From assembly GCA_026710565.1 (NCBI GenBank), contig JAPOQV010000380.1:1-18519 (forward strand): 18,519 nt of DNA. The letters run 5' to 3'. A program made the translations under genes and the position numbers. This stretch comes from Spirochaetaceae bacterium. Lineage in GTDB: Bacteria; Spirochaetota; Spirochaetia; SZUA-6; Bin103. Positions 8,270 through 16,604 of the stretch are shown piece after piece. Below the pieces are notes generated by a model. It did not search any database. It was not told the origin of the DNA and saw only the letters and a list, made by a program, of their open reading frames with translations. Position 1 is the stretch's first letter; every line of letters begins with the position of its first letter.

Positions 8270-11196
8270 GGTGCGCGCTCCGCTTCGGACGACCGGTGGT
8301 CGGCGAGGCGTAGAACTGCTTCGAGACGCGCCAAACCCCATGTTCCATAGCGCTGCATGAGTTCATGAAACATGGCGGTCCAGTCCACCCCGTTGTGTTC
8401 AAATGCCAGTGACTGCGGCCCGGGGCCGGACCCGAGGCACCACGAGTCGATTCCAAGGCAACCAAGCAGTTCGCTGTCCGCCTCGTCCTCTTGTGGATCA
8501 GCAAAGCCGAAGAACGGCCTCCCCAGCCCGTGGTGCGTTCCGATCAGCCACAGGACGAGTTCAGGGTCCCCTGCCTGTGCGAACCGTGGGTGTGCAAGCG
8601 CCATTCGGACCGACAGAGCTTCATGTCGCCATCCACGCGGAAGACCGGACCGCAACCACGCGCCCGCTGGAGATACCCTTCCGCTCTTGGCAAGTGGAAG
8701 ACCGTCAGGAAGATTCCACCGGTCGCCTCCGGCCAACATGGTCTGGAACCGGGCGTCTGACTTTCCAGCATCGTGGAGGAACGCGGCGAGACTCACGTCG
8801 GCTGCGACCTTCGAGGGGAGTCCAAGCGTCCTCGCAAACGACTCCGCGTGCGCTACGACGCTGTTGGTGTGGCACCGCAACGCGACAGGAGCCGATGACG
8901 TATGAGAGAGCATGTCGTCCTCGGTAGCCGCCGATTGATCCCCGCCAGCGGCATCACGAATACCGTGTGGCGCAACCAGAATGACTCCAGTGTCATGCTG
9001 CACATACGGGAAACGACTCTCGATGCGGCCGCCGTTGACGCTCTTGTTGAGTTCGGCGGTCCTGAGCCGTCCCAGCGCCCTGCGCACGTCTCGAACGGTC
9101 CCGTTGTCCGACGGCTGGTCGTCGGGATTCCCACCTGGACCTTGAGGGAGCGCATCGAGCAACTCATCCAGCCGCACAGTGCCGTCGCTTGCCGCGAGCA
9201 CCGCGGCAATACGCCGCCAGTCGGCATCGGATGGGACTACGTCGCGCGCGACTCGCACGGCATACCGGCGGCCTCGGAAAGGCCACGCCGCCGCGTCGCC
9301 TACGTCTGCGACGTGGTGCGTACTCTCGGGTGCCCAACCGAACTCGTCACAGCCACCGTAGTCCGCGGGCACGACCAGCACGTCTCCGGGACGCAACTCC
9401 GCATGGCTCACCAAGTCGGTCCGCGGATCATGAGATCCAGCCCATCGGAACGCCTTCCGTTCGGGATGACTCCGCTCCACCTCAAGCGGCTCCGGTCGTT
9501 CCGGGACGTCCGCGACGTTCGCCAATCCGGCATCACGTTCCCCGCGCAGCCAGGCAGCCGCCGACCAGATCGGGACGTCGATCATCTCGGCCGCTCGCGG
9601 AGGAACCAGTTCAAGGATCGCCTTGAGAACGTCGCTGCCATCCCCCATATCGGCACCGGTGATGTCGCTCCGCCACACAAGGGAGACCTCCGCCGGCGAA
9701 CGCTCCGTACCGTGCAGGAACAGGCCCACCTCCGGGTCACTGACCGGGGGCGGCGACGTCTGCGACCACAGGTCCAAGTACGCAGGCATTAGAGTCGGTG
9801 CCTGGGCTCGTGGAGCGGCGAGCTCGGCAAGGTCGATGTCGGCCTCCTTGAGTCGCCGGTCCAGCGCCTCCACGCCGAAATCCACGACGTCGTCTTTCGC
9901 CATCGCGTTCAGCGCTTCCCAGGTCTTGCGGATCCGGTCGCCATATACCGGGTCATCGGTCTTCTTGGCCAAGCTCTCGCTCATCACCAGGATCGCGCCT
10001 TCCGCAGTGATGGGGCGGCCGGCGCGGTTCAGCCGACCGAAGCGCTGCCGCAGGGCATCGAATGAGGCAGCCTGCGTCAACAGTCCGTCGAGGTCGAGGT
10101 CAACCCCAACCTCCAAGCACTGTGTAGCGACCAGCATCATGGGTTCGGCATCCGCACGGTCGGCCGCGCCCGTCCGAAAGGGAGCGAGTTTTTCTGCGAT
10201 CTGGTCTCTGGTCACACTTCGCGAGCGTCCGATCATCAGCAGGCACTCGACGCCGTGGTCTTTCCTCTCGCTCAGCTTCTGGAACACTTCCCGTGCAAGA
10301 GCGACCCGGTTGACGACAACGCCCACGGCGGGAGACGACACGCCTGCACGTCGCAGGCAATCGGCCACCTCACACGCGGCGCGAGCAAACGCCTCGACAG
10401 GATCGCTCCGAATCGGCTTCACCAGTCTGGCGCGCTTGGCGGCTTGCAGGCGTGCCTTCAGGACCGGATCGGCTCGATCGCGAGGCCCCAGCGCGAAGGG
10501 CCGCTTACCGGGCACCCCCGGAGTGGCGGTCAGGACGACTGTCTTGATCCCTGCTCGACCGATCTCGTGCACATCGCCCAAGGTCTTCCGGAAGGGCTCG
10601 GAAAGGTGGGCTTCGTCGAGCAGGATGAGGCTGTCCTCGCCGAGGAGCCCGGCATGGACGGGCTTCATGCGATCAGACACGCCGTACCCACGAAATAGCA
10701 GGCGCGACCCCACTTGATCGACGGTGGAACAGAGGAGGGTTGGCTGGGTTGGTGTGCGCGCCCATTCCTGCTCCAGCGGCGCACCGCCACGAAGCCGGGC
10801 GGCTATCAGCGGGGGTGCGCCAGTCCCGGACAGCAGTTGCAGCCTCCGCGCGACCTCCTCGACCACGGTCCGTCCAGGCATAGCCGCGTGTGAAGGATCG
10901 CTGAGTACGAACTCTATCTTCTGGGCGCGTTCGTACGCATCATCCACGACCAGACGACGGTCCACGACCAGGACGATCCGGAGCGCGGCGGCAGCAGGCG
11001 TATCCGCCCGCAAAGCCAGGTGGAAGACGGCCGCATCCAAGGCCGCGGTCTTGCCCGCACCCGTCGGCAAGTCCAGAACGTCCGGCCAACGGTCCTCTCG
11101 ATCCAATCGTTCGACAAGAGACTGTTGCCAGGGGAACGGCGGATGACCGTGAATCGCCTGGAAAAAGGTGGCGAAGTCCATGGAGCTCAACGTCAT
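8266..11196 (-). CDS. cas3: Cas3 helicase-nuclease, type I-G, with C-terminal HD domain
   Basis: 976 residues from the ATG at 11196, 2 nt after the csb2 stop (an alternative ATG at 11181 would remove 5 residues; a frame-open extension to 11346 lies inside csb2). Superfamily 2 helicase motifs come first: DLPTGAGKT (Walker A, Lys49), DEAH (194-197), LTATPG (222-227), CLEVGVDLD (360-368) and QRFGRLNRAGR (384-394). The HD phosphohydrolase follows at the C-terminus: His776/His783, His808-Asp809 (FLHDAGK), His858, His888-His889 (THHGLGRP) and Asp966 (LADHRSSE). This helicase-then-HD order is characteristic of I-G/I-U Cas3 and opposite to most Cas3 proteins. It unwinds and degrades DNA at R-loops formed by the effector. 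All expected catalytic residues are present. Confidence 0.95.
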   Translation of the reverse strand: MTLSSMDFATFFQAIHGHPPFPWQQSLVERLDREDRWPDVLDLPTGAGKTAALDAAVFHLALRADTPAAAALRIVLVVDRRLVVDDAYERAQKIEFVLSDPSHAAMPGRTVVEEVARRLQLLSGTGAPPLIAARLRGGAPLEQEWARTPTQPTLLCSTVDQVGSRLLFRGYGVSDRMKPVHAGLLGEDSLILLDEAHLSEPFRKTLGDVHEIGRAGIKTVVLTATPGVPGKRPFALGPRDRADPVLKARLQAAKRARLVKPIRSDPVEAFARAACEVADCLRRAGVSSPAVGVVVNRVALAREVFQKLSERKDHGVECLLMIGRSRSVTRDQIAEKLAPFRTGAADRADAEPMMLVATQCLEVGVDLDLDGLLTQAASFDALRQRFGRLNRAGRPITAEGAILVMSESLAKKTDDPVYGDRIRKTWEALNAMAKDDVVDFGVEALDRRLKEADIDLAELAAPRAQAPTLMPAYLDLWSQTSPPPVSDPEVGLFLHGTERSPAEVSLVWRSDITGADMGDGSDVLKAILELVPPRAAEMIDVPIWSAAAWLRGERDAGLANVADVPERPEPLEVERSHPERKAFRWAGSHDPRTDLVSHAELRPGDVLVVPADYGGCDEFGWAPESTHHVADVGDAAAWPFRGRRYAVRVARDVVPSDADWRRIAAVLAASDGTVRLDELLDALPQGPGGNPDDQPSDNGTVRDVRRALGRLRTAELNKSVNGGRIESRFPYVQHDTGVILVAPHGIRDAAGGDQSAATEDDMLSHTSSAPVALRCHTNSVVAHAESFARTLGLPSKVAADVSLAAFLHDAGKSDARFQTMLAGGDRWNLPDGLPLAKSGRVSPAGAWLRSGLPRGWRHEALSVRMALAHPRFAQAGDPELVLWLIGTHHGLGRPFFGFADPQEDEADSELLGCLGIDSWCLGSGPGPQSLAFEHNGVDWTAMFHELMQRYGTWGLARLEAVLRLADHRSSEAERAP

Positions 11197-11198
11197 CG

Positions 11199-12719
11199 TC
11201 AAGCCCCGACTCGCCGAAAGAGTCCCAGCCCCGTAAACCGTCCGGCACCGAGTAGTACGGGGCCTGCGGTTTCGTCTCCGAAATCGATGACCGCATGGAT
11301 CAGCGATCGGCTGGCTAGCGGTTCGGGGACCCGCCAACGCGTCCATGGCGGCCCGCCAGAAACCGGCCGCGCCGGTGGCGATCCTTCAACCGCGGAGTGC
11401 TTGCCCACCTGGATGTTTCCGGGATCGGGCCGCGGAAGACCAGCGTTGACGCACGAGTCCGCGATCAGTTCGCGGACTTCGGCATCGTCGTGTCGCTTCA
11501 AGTGCCTGTCCAGGACCATGGGAGTGACGCTGGCCCACACCCGCGCGGGCTGCAGATATGGATCGGGATCGAGCGACCGCTTCGTCACCTCCCCTGCCGG
11601 CGCGAGCCGTAGCGGCCCGCGAAGTGGTGCGGCATTCAGCTCCACGATGCGCCGTTCCTCACCCGGATCGTACGGTGCCACCTCTTCGAACGCGGCACGG
11701 AAGCCGGCGATCGCATGCAGCTCGGCATGCGGAGGGGGTACGAGCGCGAACCCGAACACCCGACCATCCGCATGCGCAAACCCCGCGAACGGCATGGGGA
11801 CAATCGCGATGTGGGGAAGTCGGGTAGGCGTCCCGTCGGGGGTGTGTCCCGACACGATCTCCGGGATCGCATCCTCCTTGCCGGTGCCTCGGTAGCCGCT
11901 CATCAGTGTCCGCCTCAAGACGCGGCCAACCAGCGCCGCAGCGCGGATATCGGGCACCACGCCATCAACGACCTCCAGCACCAGCCAACCCGGTGCACGA
12001 GGCTCCGGCTCCGGCGCGGGAGTGCGCGGGATGGCGGCACCGGGCTGAATCATCGGCCGAGCCGGGTTCGCATCGTGGGCGCGCTGCAACTCCGCGAGAC
12101 GCCCGGGATAGATCCGGCGCTGTGCGGGTGTGGCTGGGTGGTTCACCGTCGAGGATCCATCGCAACGGAACCGACAGCGCACCAAGCTCGCTGAGTGGCC
12201 GACATAGCCGACATCACGCGCCACCTCATCCAACGTCACCAGCAACTCGGGCTCCGGCTCAACAGTCCAGACCAAAGCCATGGTCGGATCTTCGAGGTAA
12301 GCGACCGGAAAACGTCGCTCCTTGCGTTGTCGATCGGAGGGGTACGTCGAGATGGCTTGCCTCCACATTCGTTCGTATCCGCCCTTTTCAGGAGGCCGCC
12401 GGCCGCGTGCCAGATAGTCTCGGTACCACTTTAGCTTGCTGAGCTCGCTAGTCGGGGTTTGGAAGTCGTTTGGCGGCACGAACACATCCGGGGCCGTGCG
12501 TGCCGTGTACTCCCCAGCATGGATCGTTGGCGGCGCTTGTGCTTCGAGCCACTCCAATGCCGATCGGTCGTCGTCTCGTTCGCCGCGCGCCGCCCAAGCG
12601 GAAACGAGCGCCGAAAAGACACGATCCGGCTGCGGAGGCCAGTCCGGCGCGCCACTCGCAGGTCCGCGTGCCGCTCGGCACACACCGGCAAGGAACTCGA
12701 TCTCGAGGATCAGGCTCAC
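11199..12719 (-). CDS. csb2: Csb2 (GSU0054 family), Cas5-Cas6 fusion of type I-G
   Basis: 506 residues from a GTG start that overlaps the csb1 stop as GTGA. The family pattern is clear: an N-terminal RAMP-like strand (MSLILEIEFLAG) with WPPQPDRVFSALVSAW (27-42), GYVGHSASLVRCRF (171-184), and a central SGHTPDG (290-296) followed by HIAIVPMPFAGFAHADGR (303-320). In subtype I-G this protein combines Cas5 (binding the crRNA 5' handle) with Cas6 (cutting pre-crRNA in the repeat). His292 and His303 are conserved-looking candidates for catalysis or structure; which one acts is not inferable. The repeat hairpin in the downstream array is its expected substrate. Confidence 0.92.
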   Translation of the reverse strand: MSLILEIEFLAGVCRAARGPASGAPDWPPQPDRVFSALVSAWAARGERDDDRSALEWLEAQAPPTIHAGEYTARTAPDVFVPPNDFQTPTSELSKLKWYRDYLARGRRPPEKGGYERMWRQAISTYPSDRQRKERRFPVAYLEDPTMALVWTVEPEPELLVTLDEVARDVGYVGHSASLVRCRFRCDGSSTVNHPATPAQRRIYPGRLAELQRAHDANPARPMIQPGAAIPRTPAPEPEPRAPGWLVLEVVDGVVPDIRAAALVGRVLRRTLMSGYRGTGKEDAIPEIVSGHTPDGTPTRLPHIAIVPMPFAGFAHADGRVFGFALVPPPHAELHAIAGFRAAFEEVAPYDPGEERRIVELNAAPLRGPLRLAPAGEVTKRSLDPDPYLQPARVWASVTPMVLDRHLKRHDDAEVRELIADSCVNAGLPRPDPGNIQVGKHSAVEGSPPARPVSGGPPWTRWRVPEPLASRSLIHAVIDFGDETAGPVLLGAGRFTGLGLFRRVGA

Positions 12720-13939
12720 TCGGCTTCGGCGTCCCCGCCGGCGGCATCCAACGCCAACTCACGGCTGCGCCGTACGATCTCGACCAACTTGGGCTGCGGC
12801 TTCAACTCAAGTGCTTCGAACTGAAAGCCGGCTTCCTCTGCAGAGGCAAACGCCTCGCGATATAGATTCCGTGCTCCTGCCCGATTCAACTCGAGTCGCT
12901 CCGTGGAACCATCGGCGCAGACGAGTTCCAGGGGAGCGCTTCCGTCACACACCAGGTCGCAACGTGACCTGAGCGCATATCCGACCACATCCTGCTCGGC
13001 AAGAGCGACCAAACCAAGAGCGGCGAGCAAGGCCCGGGCCGCCGGGTCACGATCGCCACCCCCGAAGCGCAGCCGCCTGAGCCCGGCCAGTGTCAGCACT
13101 GCTCGGTGTTCGGCATGGGCGCAGGTGACCCCCAACGGCTGGACAGATGGAGCGATGTTGCCGTGGTTGATCTCTGATGGCCGCACCTTCTTCGCACCCT
13201 TACCGGCTTCTCTCTGATCGGGGCTCCAACCAGATGGGCTCTTGAACACGTCAACCTTGCGGAGAACGCCAAGCGGGTCGATGCGACTCCCCGTACGGCG
13301 ACCTCCGGTCTGCGGCTCCGTCCGTCCTGTGCGACGGTCCGCCAGCACCTCTTCGACCGGCGTGTCGATCCCCATGATCTCGGACACGAACGCACGTGGA
13401 AATTTGGCACCCAGTCCGCCACCTTCGCCCTGGCTATGCCATGCGCCGAAGAGCAACGCCGACGGGGAGATTTCCAGCAGGGCGGTGGCATCCGCGGGAG
13501 TTGCGGCTGCGAGGCGCCGGCCCTGCTCGCTTCGCATGAAGGGGACACCGTCCAGCAGACTGTCACGGAGTATTGCGTCATACACTCGATGGGGTGCATC
13601 CAGGGACGTGACTCTCTCCAGCGGCTCGAGTCCCACATCACGGAAGTCCACGGCAACGTAAGGCAGTGGAACCCCGTCTCCCTCCGTGGCAGCCGCCAAC
13701 AGCGCCTCCTCAAGCCGGTTCGCTTGACTCTGGACGCTGTCGATGAGCACGCACCAGACTTCCCTGCCGTCCATCCGTCGGCGCTCGAACACATGGCGCG
13801 GTGGATCTTCCCGCCGGTCGCCAGGATATGTGGGCGGGAAGATCTTGTCGCCCTCGCCGCCAACTGGCTGTAGACGACGAAGCCGCCGGATGGCGGCGTG
13901 GTCCGAAATCGCTTCTCGCAGTCTTGATATCGAATTCAC
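12716..13939 (-). CDS. csb1: Csb1 (GSU0053 family), Cas7 backbone subunit of type I-G
   Basis: 407 residues from a GTG start at 13939 with a strong SD (AAGGAAAG). Diagnostic stretches: DSVQSQANRLE (67-77), FGAWHSQGEGGGLG then AKFPRAFVSEIMG (164-190) and KVRPSEINHGNIAPS (251-265), the last being the hallmark of Csb1. Csb1 is the Cas7-like RAMP that polymerises along the crRNA spacer to form the effector backbone. It is first in the interference operon, so it is likely the most highly made subunit, as a multi-copy backbone requires. It overlaps csb2 by 4 nt. The end is Asp/Glu-rich (AAGGDAEAE). Confidence 0.94.
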   Translation of the reverse strand: MNSISRLREAISDHAAIRRLRRLQPVGGEGDKIFPPTYPGDRREDPPRHVFERRRMDGREVWCVLIDSVQSQANRLEEALLAAATEGDGVPLPYVAVDFRDVGLEPLERVTSLDAPHRVYDAILRDSLLDGVPFMRSEQGRRLAAATPADATALLEISPSALLFGAWHSQGEGGGLGAKFPRAFVSEIMGIDTPVEEVLADRRTGRTEPQTGGRRTGSRIDPLGVLRKVDVFKSPSGWSPDQREAGKGAKKVRPSEINHGNIAPSVQPLGVTCAHAEHRAVLTLAGLRRLRFGGGDRDPAARALLAALGLVALAEQDVVGYALRSRCDLVCDGSAPLELVCADGSTERLELNRAGARNLYREAFASAEEAGFQFEALELKPQPKLVEIVRRSRELALDAAGGDAEAE

Positions 13940-13942
13940 TGT

Positions 13943-13950
13943 CTTTCCTT
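13943..13950 (-). promoter_or_regulatory. Shine-Dalgarno of csb1
   Basis: On the minus strand AAGGAAAG precedes the GTG start at 13939, with the AGGA core 6 nt from the start codon. This fixes the non-ATG start of csb1. No convincing -35/-10 pair for the interference operon is visible in 13951-14018. Confidence 0.7.
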
Positions 13951-14018
13951 CGTATGTAACGAGTCAGCAAGCTGGGCTCGCGTGTGTTCGCGACTATTTG
14001 AACGTCCGTTCAGCAGGG

Positions 14019-14315
14019 CTACTCCAGATCTTCGAGCGGAGTTCCTTGTCCTTCGCTGATGCTCTTGCGAGCGCTTTCCACCCGAGCGAGAAAACGCAGG
14101 CCGTGCTCCAGCCGATATTCCAACCAATCTTCCTCATCATGGAACCCAACAAGGACGCCCGCCGGCTCTCCGTTGCGGGTAATCACGACCTCTTCGGTCT
14201 CCGCGATTCGGAGGTAACGGGAAGCCCGGCCCTTACTCCGGGTGGAAGAGTGCCATCGTCCCGGCGGCGGACCCGCCGAGACGGGATTGGTTGGTGGCAC
14301 ATGACAAGGTTTCAT
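14019..14315 (-). CDS. Orphan Phd/YefM-type antitoxin with divergent N-terminus
   Basis: 98 residues from ATG 14315, which has GAGG 5 nt upstream. The C-terminal two thirds is a clear Phd/YefM-family antitoxin: ASRYLRIAETEEVVITRNGEPAG, then VLVGFHDEEDWLEYRLEHGLRFL, ending in GTPLEDLE. The first 25-30 residues (MKPCHVPPTNPVSAGPPPGR...) do not look like the usual short N-terminal strand (roughly MxTVSxxEAK), so the start region may have been rearranged or frameshifted. No RelE/ParE or PIN toxin follows; only 79 nt separate its stop from csb1. It could still bind DNA weakly, or be a relic. It lies on the same strand as, and directly upstream of, the interference operon. Confidence 0.6.
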   Translation of the reverse strand: MKPCHVPPTNPVSAGPPPGRWHSSTRSKGRASRYLRIAETEEVVITRNGEPAGVLVGFHDEEDWLEYRLEHGLRFLARVESARKSISEGQGTPLEDLE

Positions 14316-14451
14316 CTTGCCTCGGAGGACCATCCATGTCAATGTCTATCGCATAGGGAATGTGCCATCTTGCGTACCGGTTTGCGCGTCTTCTCGGCGT
14401 TGCGGCTGCAGAACACGCTGGCTCGGCCGGGGAGTAGGCGCGTTTGTAGCG

Positions 14452-14736
14452 ATGCACGGCCTGATCGAGCAACACCGCACCGGGATTCTCGCCATCGCCG
14501 AGCGTCACGGGATCAGGGACGTGCGTGTGTTCGGATCCATGGCGAGGGGCGACGCTGACGAAACCAGTGACCTCGATCTGCTGGTGTCGCTGCCTCCGCA
14601 GAGGACCGGCCTCAGCCTTGGCGCGCTGCTGATGGAGGTGCAGGACCTCTTGCAACGACGCGTGGAAGTGGTCACCGAGAAGAGCCTCCATCCGGCCCTT
14701 CGCGAGCGGATCCTGCAGGAGGCGCAGCCGCTGTGA
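14452..14736 (+). CDS. mntA: MntA-type minimal nucleotidyltransferase antitoxin
   Basis: 94 residues from the ATG at 14452; in-frame sequence further upstream is not protein-like. The polymerase-beta superfamily signature is intact: GSMARGD (28-34), then SDLDLLV with Asp40 and Asp42, fitting the GSx10DxD pattern. In HEPN/MNT modules this protein neutralises the HEPN ribonuclease by adding AMP to a tyrosine near its active site. Its stop overlaps a GTG that opens the remnant HEPN frame (GTGA), the usual coupled arrangement, but the toxin is broken. It therefore looks like an intact antitoxin left without a target, between the two cas modules. No strong SD is seen. Confidence 0.83.
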   Translation: MHGLIEQHRTGILAIAERHGIRDVRVFGSMARGDADETSDLDLLVSLPPQRTGLSLGALLMEVQDLLQRRVEVVTEKSLHPALRERILQEAQPL

Positions 14737-14870
14737 AATCGGACATGCACTCTGACAGGGTACTGCTGGCGCACATTCTGGAGGGGTCTTCAGGGTAACT
14801 CCGGCCTGACTTCATTCCCTCAAGATTGCACACCCACGCGGCCGACATTGCATTGAAGGCAGCCTCACCA
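14733..14870 (+). pseudogene. Decayed HEPN toxin remnant of the MNT/HEPN pair
   Basis: A GTG at 14733 overlaps the MntA stop. The frame reads MKSDMHSDRVLLAHILEGSSG, then TAA at 14796. The start resembles HEPN toxins of this class (a pattern like ...SDRLLLAHILECI...). In the same frame past the stop, DFIPSRLHTHAADIALKAAS resembles the next conserved HEPN helix (a pattern like FLASRLHQDAVLRNL). About ten codons between them appear lost, and no RxxxxH catalytic motif remains before cas4-cas1 begins at 14893. This is a relic, not a functional toxin. The family reading rests on context plus short similarity. Confidence 0.6.
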
Positions 14871-14876
14871 CCGAGG

Positions 14877-14893
14877 CCGCGGGGGTATCGCGG
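14877..14893 (+). promoter_or_regulatory. Hairpin over the RBS/start of cas4-cas1
   Basis: CCGCG (14877-14881) pairs perfectly with CGCGG (14889-14893). The loop GGGGTAT holds the only SD-like G-tract, and the stem reaches the first base of the GTG start at 14893. Such a structure could dampen translation of the adaptation genes. In GC-rich DNA a 5-bp stem is common, so the regulatory role is conjecture. Confidence 0.3.
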
Positions 14894-16599
14894 TGAACAA
14901 GGACCACGAACAGAACGGCGAGAAACGGCACGGGCCGGCCCTCGACACGCCCCTAGTGCCGGCGCGCATGGTCAACGAGTACCAGTACTGCCCGCGCCTC
15001 GCGTACCTGGAGGGGGTCCAGGGCGAGTGGGCCGAGTCATCGGATACCGTTGAAGGCCGCCACGCCCATCGGCGCGTCAATCGGGAGGGCGGGAAGCTGC
15101 CGCCGCCGGGCGAGGTAGCGGGCGACGACAAGCTGCACGCCCGCTCGGTCACGCTGTCGTCCGACGCGCTGGGGCTGATCGCCGGGATGGACCTCATCGA
15201 GTCCGACGACGGCTCCGTGCTTCCCGTGGACTACAAGCGCGGCAAGCGACCGCACGTCCAGGGCGGCGCCTACGATCCGGAGCGGGTCCAGCTCTGCGCG
15301 CAGGGGCTGCTCCTGCGCGAGCACGGCTACCGGTGCGACGAGGGGGTGCTGTACTTCGTCGCCAGCCGGGAGCGCGTTCTGACCCCGTTCGACGATGAGC
15401 TGATCCGGACCACCGAGGCAGCGATCGCAGGTCTGCGGAGCCTCGCGGAGAACGGGATCATTCCTCCACCGCTCAAGGACAGCCCGAAGTGTCCGCGCTG
15501 CTCGCTGGTCGGTATCTGCCTGCCGGACGAGATCAACCATCTGTCCCGTTCCTCGCCCGAACCTCGCCCGATCGCCGTCCCGAACACGGAGGCACTGCCC
15601 CTCTACGTGCAGGCGCGCGGCGCCAAGGTCGCCAAGTCCGGGGAGACGCTGGTGGTGACCATCGATGACGAGAAGGTGGCCACTGCCCGCCTCCCTGAGA
15701 CCTCGCAGGTGGTCCTCATGGGCAGCATCTACATCACCGCGCCATGCCTGCAGGAACTCATGTCGCGCGGCATTCCGGTCACGTGGTACAGCCACGGCGG
15801 CTGGTTCTACGGCCACACCGTCGGCAACGGACACAAGAACGTGGAGCTCCGTACCGCTCAGTACCGGGCGAGCTTCGACGAAGCCACCTGCCTGAGCTTC
15901 GCCAAGGACCTGGTGAGCGCCAAGATCCGAAACTGCCGCACGCTGCTCCGGCGCAATTGGAAGCGTCCAGACGACGACCGGGACGTGATGATCGAGCTCA
16001 AGGAGGACAGTCGCAGGGCCGACCGTGTGCAGTCGATGCCTGAGCTGCTCGGAGTCGAGGGCACGGCGGCCGCCCGCTACTTTGGAGCCTTCCCGGCTAT
16101 GATCTGCCCGAACGACTCCGAGGCGGCGGCGTTCGACTTCAAGAAGCGAAACCGCCGCCCGCCCACAGATCCGGTCAACGCGTTGTTGTCCTTCGCCTAC
16201 TCGCTGCTCGTCCGAGCCTGGACGGTGACGCTGACAGCGGTCGGGTTCGATGCCTTCCGCGGCCTGTACCACCAGCCACGCTACGGCCGCCCGGCACTGG
16301 CACTCGACCTGATGGAGCCCTTTCGACCCATCGTCGCCGACTCCGTCGTGCTGCAGGCGATCAACAACGGAGAGATCCGGCCGACCGACTTCAAGGCGGC
16401 CGCGGGGAGCGTCGCTCTCACCCCCGGCGGCCGGCGCAAGTTCATCGCCGCGTTCGAGCGCCGGATGGATCACGAGGTCGTGCACCCCTTGTTCGGCTAC
16501 CGCGTGAGTTACCGCCGGCTCATGGAGATGCAGGCCCGCCTGCTTGGCCGCTTCCTGCTCGGCGAGATCCCCGCCTACCCGAACTTCATGACGCGCTGA
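14893..16599 (+). CDS. cas4-cas1: Cas4-Cas1 fusion, spacer acquisition integrase
   Basis: 568 residues from a GTG start. The Cas4 half (about 20-215) has the Fe-S cysteines Cys33 (YQYCPRLAYLE) and Cys200, Cys203, Cys209 (KCPRCSLVGIC), plus nuclease residues Asp100 and Asp113-x-Lys115 (PVDYKRGK). The Cas1 half (about 235-568) has metal ligands Glu389 (LLGVEG), His460 (GLYHQPRYG) and Glu475 (LDLMEPFRP). Fused Cas4-Cas1 is typical of I-U/I-G loci; Cas4 trims pre-spacers and selects the PAM, while Cas1 with Cas2 integrates them at the leader-repeat junction. All catalytic residues are present, so acquisition should be competent. It is transcribed with cas2 (5-nt gap), divergently from the interference operon. 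Confidence 0.95.
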   Translation: MNKDHEQNGEKRHGPALDTPLVPARMVNEYQYCPRLAYLEGVQGEWAESSDTVEGRHAHRRVNREGGKLPPPGEVAGDDKLHARSVTLSSDALGLIAGMDLIESDDGSVLPVDYKRGKRPHVQGGAYDPERVQLCAQGLLLREHGYRCDEGVLYFVASRERVLTPFDDELIRTTEAAIAGLRSLAENGIIPPPLKDSPKCPRCSLVGICLPDEINHLSRSSPEPRPIAVPNTEALPLYVQARGAKVAKSGETLVVTIDDEKVATARLPETSQVVLMGSIYITAPCLQELMSRGIPVTWYSHGGWFYGHTVGNGHKNVELRTAQYRASFDEATCLSFAKDLVSAKIRNCRTLLRRNWKRPDDDRDVMIELKEDSRRADRVQSMPELLGVEGTAAARYFGAFPAMICPNDSEAAAFDFKKRNRRPPTDPVNALLSFAYSLLVRAWTVTLTAVGFDAFRGLYHQPRYGRPALALDLMEPFRPIVADSVVLQAINNGEIRPTDFKAAAGSVALTPGGRRKFIAAFERRMDHEVVHPLFGYRVSYRRLMEMQARLLGRFLLGEIPAYPNFMTR

Positions 16600-16604
16600 C
16601 CCTC

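Noticed and set aside
8266..11346. Start of cas3 at 11346.
   Set aside because: The extra 50 residues are antisense-like, basic/proline-rich and overlap the csb2 coding end. The helicase domain fits the start at 11196.
12906..13873. Long open frames on the + strand opposite csb1, csb2 and cas3.
   Set aside because: High GC codon bias leaves mirror frames open. Their translations are Arg/Pro/Ser-rich with no recognisable motifs, while the - strand frames carry Cas hallmarks.
14842..14858. CCGAC...CATTGAAG upstream of cas4-cas1 resembles the 3' part of the CRISPR repeat, suggesting a solitary CreA-like pseudo-repeat.
   Set aside because: It lies inside the HEPN remnant (codons for ADIALKA), the repeat hairpin is missing, and no second half-repeat follows. 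An 8-base match is best explained by chance.
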